The notes under the pieces are model-generated. The model ran no database searches. It was not told where the DNA came from and was given only the letters and a program-made list of their open reading frames with translations. Positions 5,861 through 8,148 of a stretch of DNA of 8,148 nucleotides are shown here, one piece after another (positions within the stretch are counted from its first letter, which is position 1; each line of letters begins with the position of its first letter). Source of the DNA: Dehalococcoidales bacterium (GTDB taxonomy: Bacteria > Chloroflexota > Dehalococcoidia > Dehalococcoidales > RBG-16-60-22); assembly GCA_030628245.1 (NCBI GenBank), contig DAOVRI010000073.1:1-8148 (forward strand), written 5' to 3'. The translations under genes were made by a program, and so were the position numbers.

Positions 5861-8148
5861 ATGGCTAGAAAAAAATTACCCGTAAATAATAAGCCCAAGG
5901 CAAGAAGTAAGCCCGGAAAGCAGTCTTCGCAGTCGACGCTGGGAGCATTCCTCCGTTTTCTGATGTCAACCCCCATGCGGCAGGTTATCATGGTTGTCAT
6001 CATCGTGGTACTGCTGTATGTGTTCCGCGAAAAACTATCCGATTTCGGCGAGAATCTTATCGGGCTTTTTGGCTGGGGTCTCGCCTTTATCGTTGCTGCT
6101 GTTGTTACCCTCATCGTGCTTATCTGGCGGCGTAGGTTTGGCTCGTTAGTCTTCCGGTGGAACCTCTGGCTGGGCAGCATTGCCTTCATACTGGCTGTCT
6201 GGGGCATCCTGGCTGCTGTTAATTATGCCGACAGAGACTTATTGAAAAATGGTTTGGGCGGCAGCTTTGGACGTGAAATTATAGATTTCAGAAATTTCAA
6301 CTTCATTTACGGGCTGCGCATAATAGCCCTGATGGTTATCGGCACTTTCCTGGTAGCACCGCGTCCCAGTTTCAGGGCTGTCCAGCGCTTTTTCGCCTGG
6401 CTGGCGGAGCAGTTCAAGAGGCAGCCGGCGCCCCAACGACGTGTCAGACCTGAAGATAAGCAGCCGGCGCACCGCGCTCTTCATCCCAGGACTCCGGTTG
6501 AGAGTAAGCCGCCCCTTCCCGGGGTAATGGAAGAACCGGTGGTACCGCCGGAGGTTGTAACTTCCCGCAAGAGGTTAGAAGAACTGGCGGATAAAGCCGC
6601 GTCTTTGAAGCCCGGTGCTGACAAATTCGCTGAAGTCAAACCAGCCGTAAGTGAACCATCGCCCAGACAGGAACTGCGGCAGGTGGCTGAAGATGTCTGG
6701 AAGAAATACGGGCAGTCGGCGGACCTGGAAGTCATCGACGGCTGGCGTTTGCCGCCCGTCGATATTCTGGATACGTCTCCCGAAGTCCAGTTCAGCCAGG
6801 ACCAGAATCTGCAGAGGGCCAAGCTTATCGAGGAGACGCTGGCCAGTTACAATGTCGAATCCAAGGTGGTACAGATTAATGCCGGCCCTACTGTTACTCA
6901 GTTCGGCGTGGAACCCGGCTGGGACAGGAAATATAAGGAAATCAAAGAAAGAGACCGTGACGGTAACGTCCAGATAAGGCTGGAGGAAGTATCCAAGACC
7001 AGGGTCAAGGTAGAGAGGATTAGCTCTCTGGCTAATGACCTGGCGCTGGCACTGGCGGCACCCACCATCAGGATTGAAGCCCCGGTACCGGGAAAATCTT
7101 TTATCGGCATCGAGGTGCCCAATACGATTTCGGACATGGTCAGCCTGCGCGGGGTGGTTGAGACCAGCGTTTTCCAGAAACTGCACGCCAGGACCAGGAT
7201 GACACTGGCTCTGGGCAAGGGCGCCGGCGGTGAGGCTATAGCCGCTGACCTTACCAAGATGCCCCACCTGCTGATTGCCGGGGCTACGGGCAGCGGCAAG
7301 ACGGTCTGCCTGAATACCATTATATGCTGCCTGCTGATGCATAATACGCCTAATGATATCCGGTTCATCCTCATCGACCCCAAGAGGGTCGAGTTGACCC
7401 AGTATAACAGCATCCCGCACCTGGCCACTCCGGTTATTGTCGATACCACCAAGGCTTTAAGCGCTCTGCGCTGGCTTTTGCAGGAGATGGAGCAACGCTA
7501 CCAGAAGCTGGCAACATCCGGGGCGCGTCACATCGAGGGCTATAATAAGGATAAACACGGTAGTGAAAAGCTACCCTACCTCATTTTGATTATCGATGAG
7601 CTGGCCGATTTGATGATGGCCGGCTTCGACGAGGTGGAGAGCAACCTGTGCCGGCTGGCCCAGCTGTCCCGTGCTACCGGCATTCATCTGGTCGTGGCGA
7701 CGCAGCGTCCCTCGGTAGATGTGGTTACCGGGCTCATCAAGGCAAACTTTCCCACGCGTATCAGTTTCGCCGTTACTTCGCAGGTGGACTCGCGCACCAT
7801 CCTCGATGGCGCCGGCGCTGAGAAACTCCTGGGTCGTGGCGATATGCTCTTCATGCCTACCGAGGCCGCCAAACCCAAGCGCCTCCAGGGCTGCTTTCTT
7901 TCCGACACCGAGATAGACCGGCTCGTGTATTTCTGGGGTGGTCAGCAGCAGGAGGAACCCGATAAGCTGAAGATGGAGACACTCGTGGCTACTGCCCCGA
8001 CTGGCACCATCGGCGGACACCCCCGTGACCCTCTATTGGAGCAGGCCAGAGAACTGGCCAGGCAGCACGAAAATATCTCCACGTCTTTCCTGCAGCGTCG
8101 ACTGCACATCGGCTACCCGCGGGCGGCGCGCCTCATGGAGCAGCTTGA
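5861..8148 (+). CDS. ftsK: FtsK/SpoIIIE DNA translocase (3' end outside window)
   Basis: A membrane-anchored hexameric ATPase that pumps chromosomal DNA through the division septum. From the ATG at 5861 the frame is open to the edge (762 codons plus 2 bases). The N-terminus is basic (MARKKLPVNNKPKARSK), followed by four predicted membrane segments at about 41-57, 65-89, 101-121 and 149-166. A short, charged, proline-rich linker runs to about 275. The alpha domain has AGPTVTQFGVEPG (341-353), an inserted charged stretch at about 354-383, then ERISSLANDLALAL. The beta (RecA-like) motor carries Walker A GATGSGKT (474-481), IDPKRVEL, Walker B LILIIDE (574-580) and VATQRPS. The gamma winged-helix domain begins near 735 (ISTSFLQRRLHIGYPRAARL) and is cut off, probably by a few tens of residues. 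An in-frame GTG at 5843 is an alternative start; ATG is preferred. Whether it is co-transcribed with the RNase J gene is unclear. Confidence 0.96.
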   Translation, partial: MARKKLPVNNKPKARSKPGKQSSQSTLGAFLRFLMSTPMRQVIMVVIIVVLLYVFREKLSDFGENLIGLFGWGLAFIVAAVVTLIVLIWRRRFGSLVFRWNLWLGSIAFILAVWGILAAVNYADRDLLKNGLGGSFGREIIDFRNFNFIYGLRIIALMVIGTFLVAPRPSFRAVQRFFAWLAEQFKRQPAPQRRVRPEDKQPAHRALHPRTPVESKPPLPGVMEEPVVPPEVVTSRKRLEELADKAASLKPGADKFAEVKPAVSEPSPRQELRQVAEDVWKKYGQSADLEVIDGWRLPPVDILDTSPEVQFSQDQNLQRAKLIEETLASYNVESKVVQINAGPTVTQFGVEPGWDRKYKEIKERDRDGNVQIRLEEVSKTRVKVERISSLANDLALALAAPTIRIEAPVPGKSFIGIEVPNTISDMVSLRGVVETSVFQKLHARTRMTLALGKGAGGEAIAADLTKMPHLLIAGATGSGKTVCLNTIICCLLMHNTPNDIRFILIDPKRVELTQYNSIPHLATPVIVDTTKALSALRWLLQEMEQRYQKLATSGARHIEGYNKDKHGSEKLPYLILIIDELADLMMAGFDEVESNLCRLAQLSRATGIHLVVATQRPSVDVVTGLIKANFPTRISFAVTSQVDSRTILDGAGAEKLLGRGDMLFMPTEAAKPKRLQGCFLSDTEIDRLVYFWGGQQQEEPDKLKMETLVATAPTGTIGGHPRDPLLEQARELARQHENISTSFLQRRLHIGYPRAARLMEQL

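Noticed and set aside
5776..6207. Minus-strand open frame of 143 codons, with longer ones at 6575-7420 and 6898-7452
   Set aside because: They lie opposite the ftsK frame, which has membrane segments, Walker motifs and family-typical sequence. The antisense translations show no recognisable domain, and the first ends in repeat-derived sequence.

Overview
The window is a compact bacterial housekeeping segment. Six genes all lie on the + strand: tyrS (3' half), a class V aminotransferase, serA, a family 4 uracil-DNA glycosylase, RNase J, and ftsK (open at the right edge). The DNA is moderately GC-rich. The protein styles suggest Chloroflexota, most likely a Dehalococcoidia-like lineage: a KMSKS-type TyrRS, a long SerA with ASB and ACT domains, a class V aminotransferase where serC might be expected, RNase J, and an FtsK with an inserted loop in its alpha domain. 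This placement is inference from recalled family patterns, with no database comparison.

Left block (1-3363): tyrS, the aminotransferase and serA are separated by only 19 and 10 bases, with ribosome binding sites in or next to the gaps, so they read as one transcription unit. SerA oxidises 3-phosphoglycerate to 3-phosphohydroxypyruvate. The aminotransferase next to it is a good candidate for the following transamination to phosphoserine.

Middle block (3364-5762): a 130-base gap holds a strong sigma-70-type promoter (TTGACT, 17 bases, TATCAT with an upstream TG) and, just past the predicted start of transcription, a 17-base AT-rich palindrome. This promoter probably drives the uracil-DNA glycosylase and RNase J genes, which are 4 bases apart. 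The glycosylase ends in a peptide resembling a sliding-clamp-binding motif.

Right block (5763-8148): a 98-base gap carries two GC-rich perfect hairpins that look like a dispersed palindromic repeat rather than a terminator. The repeat runs directly into the ribosome binding region of ftsK. The ftsK reading frame runs from 5861 off the end of the window; it encodes four membrane segments, a short linker, the motor domain with Walker A and B, and the start of the gamma DNA-reading domain. Minus-strand open frames across this region are its shadows.

I do not see a new mobile, defence or CRISPR-like system. The points most worth checking are the non-canonical serine pathway pair, the possible clamp-binding tail, the twin-hairpin repeat and the FtsK insertion.
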